Of a stretch of 64,000 bases of DNA, positions 63,708 through 64,000 are shown piece after piece. Every line of letters begins with the position of its first letter. Position 1 is the stretch's first letter. This DNA is from Nocardioides sp. ChNu-153. Lineage in GTDB: Bacteria; Actinomycetota; Actinomycetes; Propionibacteriales; Nocardioidaceae. Made by a program: the position numbers and the translations under genes. The notes beneath the pieces are model-generated. The model worked only from the letters and a program-made list of their open reading frames with translations. It was not told the DNA's origin and ran no database searches. Location: NCBI RefSeq assembly GCF_030466625.1, contig NZ_JADEVT010000014.1, positions 26,472 to 90,471 on the forward strand, written 5' to 3'.

Positions 63708-64000
63708 TCAGCTGCCGGGTGCCTGAGCCCCCGGCGGCACCTGCCCACCTGGCGGCACCTGCCCACCGGGCGGCACCTGGCCACCGGGCGCGAACTGGCC
63801 GCCCCGACCCCCCGGTCCGCCCTGGCCGGCCTCGTCCGCGCCGTCGCTCACCGCCCCGAGCGCCACGGCGCCCCCGGCGCCGAGGACCACGCTCGCCAGG
63901 GCCACGGCGGCCGTCGCCCGCAGCGCCATCGCGCGCTGGCGCAGCGTGCGGCGCGGCGGGGCCGGTCGCTCGGCGGTCGGGGCCACGGGCGGCGGGCCCG
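63708..64000 (-). CDS. Pro/Gly-repeat membrane protein, start probably beyond the window
   Basis: At least 92 residues. One helix (RATAAVALASVVLGAGGAVA) followed by a Gly-rich spacer and four imperfect repeats of PGGQVPP, encoded by an 18-bp tandem DNA repeat at 63,733-63,800. GTG 63986 is a possible start, but the frame is open (Pro-rich) to the window edge, so it is given as partial. Function unknown. Confidence 0.5.
   Translation of the reverse strand, partial: GPPPVAPTAERPAPPRRTLRQRAMALRATAAVALASVVLGAGGAVALGAVSDGADEAGQGGPGGRGGQFAPGGQVPPGGQVPPGGQVPPGAQAPGS

Overview
The window is very GC-rich (above 70% by eye over most of its length) and reads as one chromosomal segment of an actinobacterium, most likely a Nocardioides-like member of the Propionibacteriales. 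The reasons are a WS/DGAT acyltransferase, a TIGR03083-type mycothiol-dependent enzyme, hemE next to DUF3000 and rnd, a DUF222/HNH endonuclease of the 13E12 type, many GTG starts and many apparently leaderless genes. No tRNA, rRNA, integrase, transposase or CRISPR array was found.

Layout. 1-9.2 kb: a partial WS/DGAT gene, a cupredoxin-like lipoprotein with a polytopic membrane protein, a CpaE/CpaB-like pair, an excalibur-domain protein, mntP behind a yybP-ykoY manganese riboswitch, and a two-gene acyl-CoA dehydrogenase operon. 9.2-20.6 kb: a DevS-like sensor kinase, a 12-codon mini-ORF with an extreme Shine-Dalgarno sequence, pdxH, a citrate synthase, an M15-like secreted protein, ASCH and GNAT proteins, serC, a DUF3500 lipoprotein and small proteins separated by hairpin repeats. 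20.6-28.5 kb: a heterodimeric ABC exporter with an unknown co-transcribed gene, small membrane and secreted proteins, a truncated CDF transporter and a macro-domain protein.

28.7-34.3 kb is visibly lower in GC and looks acquired. It holds an N6-adenine DNA methyltransferase without a recognisable nuclease, a tightly coupled pair of a DUF262 protein and a RelA/SpoT-fold nucleotidyltransferase, and a zinc-ribbon/DUF4145 protein. This is the best candidate for an undescribed (probably defence) system. It directly abuts the TIGR03960 radical SAM gene, whose usual downstream partner is missing.

34.4-47.4 kb is core: radical SAM protein, MarR with an oxidoreductase, the overlapping mreB-mreC-mreD-mrdA-rodA cell-elongation operon, and an ABC-F ATPase with an apparent 1-base frameshift. 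47.4-51.3 kb holds a DUF222/HNH gene enclosed by a 43-bp perfect inverted repeat made from a 29-bp REP-like unit, then MOSC and SDR genes. 51.3-64 kb holds hemE, DUF3000, rnd, a solute-binding lipoprotein, a PucR-type regulator, a degenerate P-type ATPase-like fragment head-to-head with the truncated end of an Mce-associated gene pair, hrpA, and a proline/glycine-repeat membrane protein cut by the window edge.

Four dispersed non-coding repeat families (called R1 to R4 here) occupy many intergenic regions and are described as separate features.
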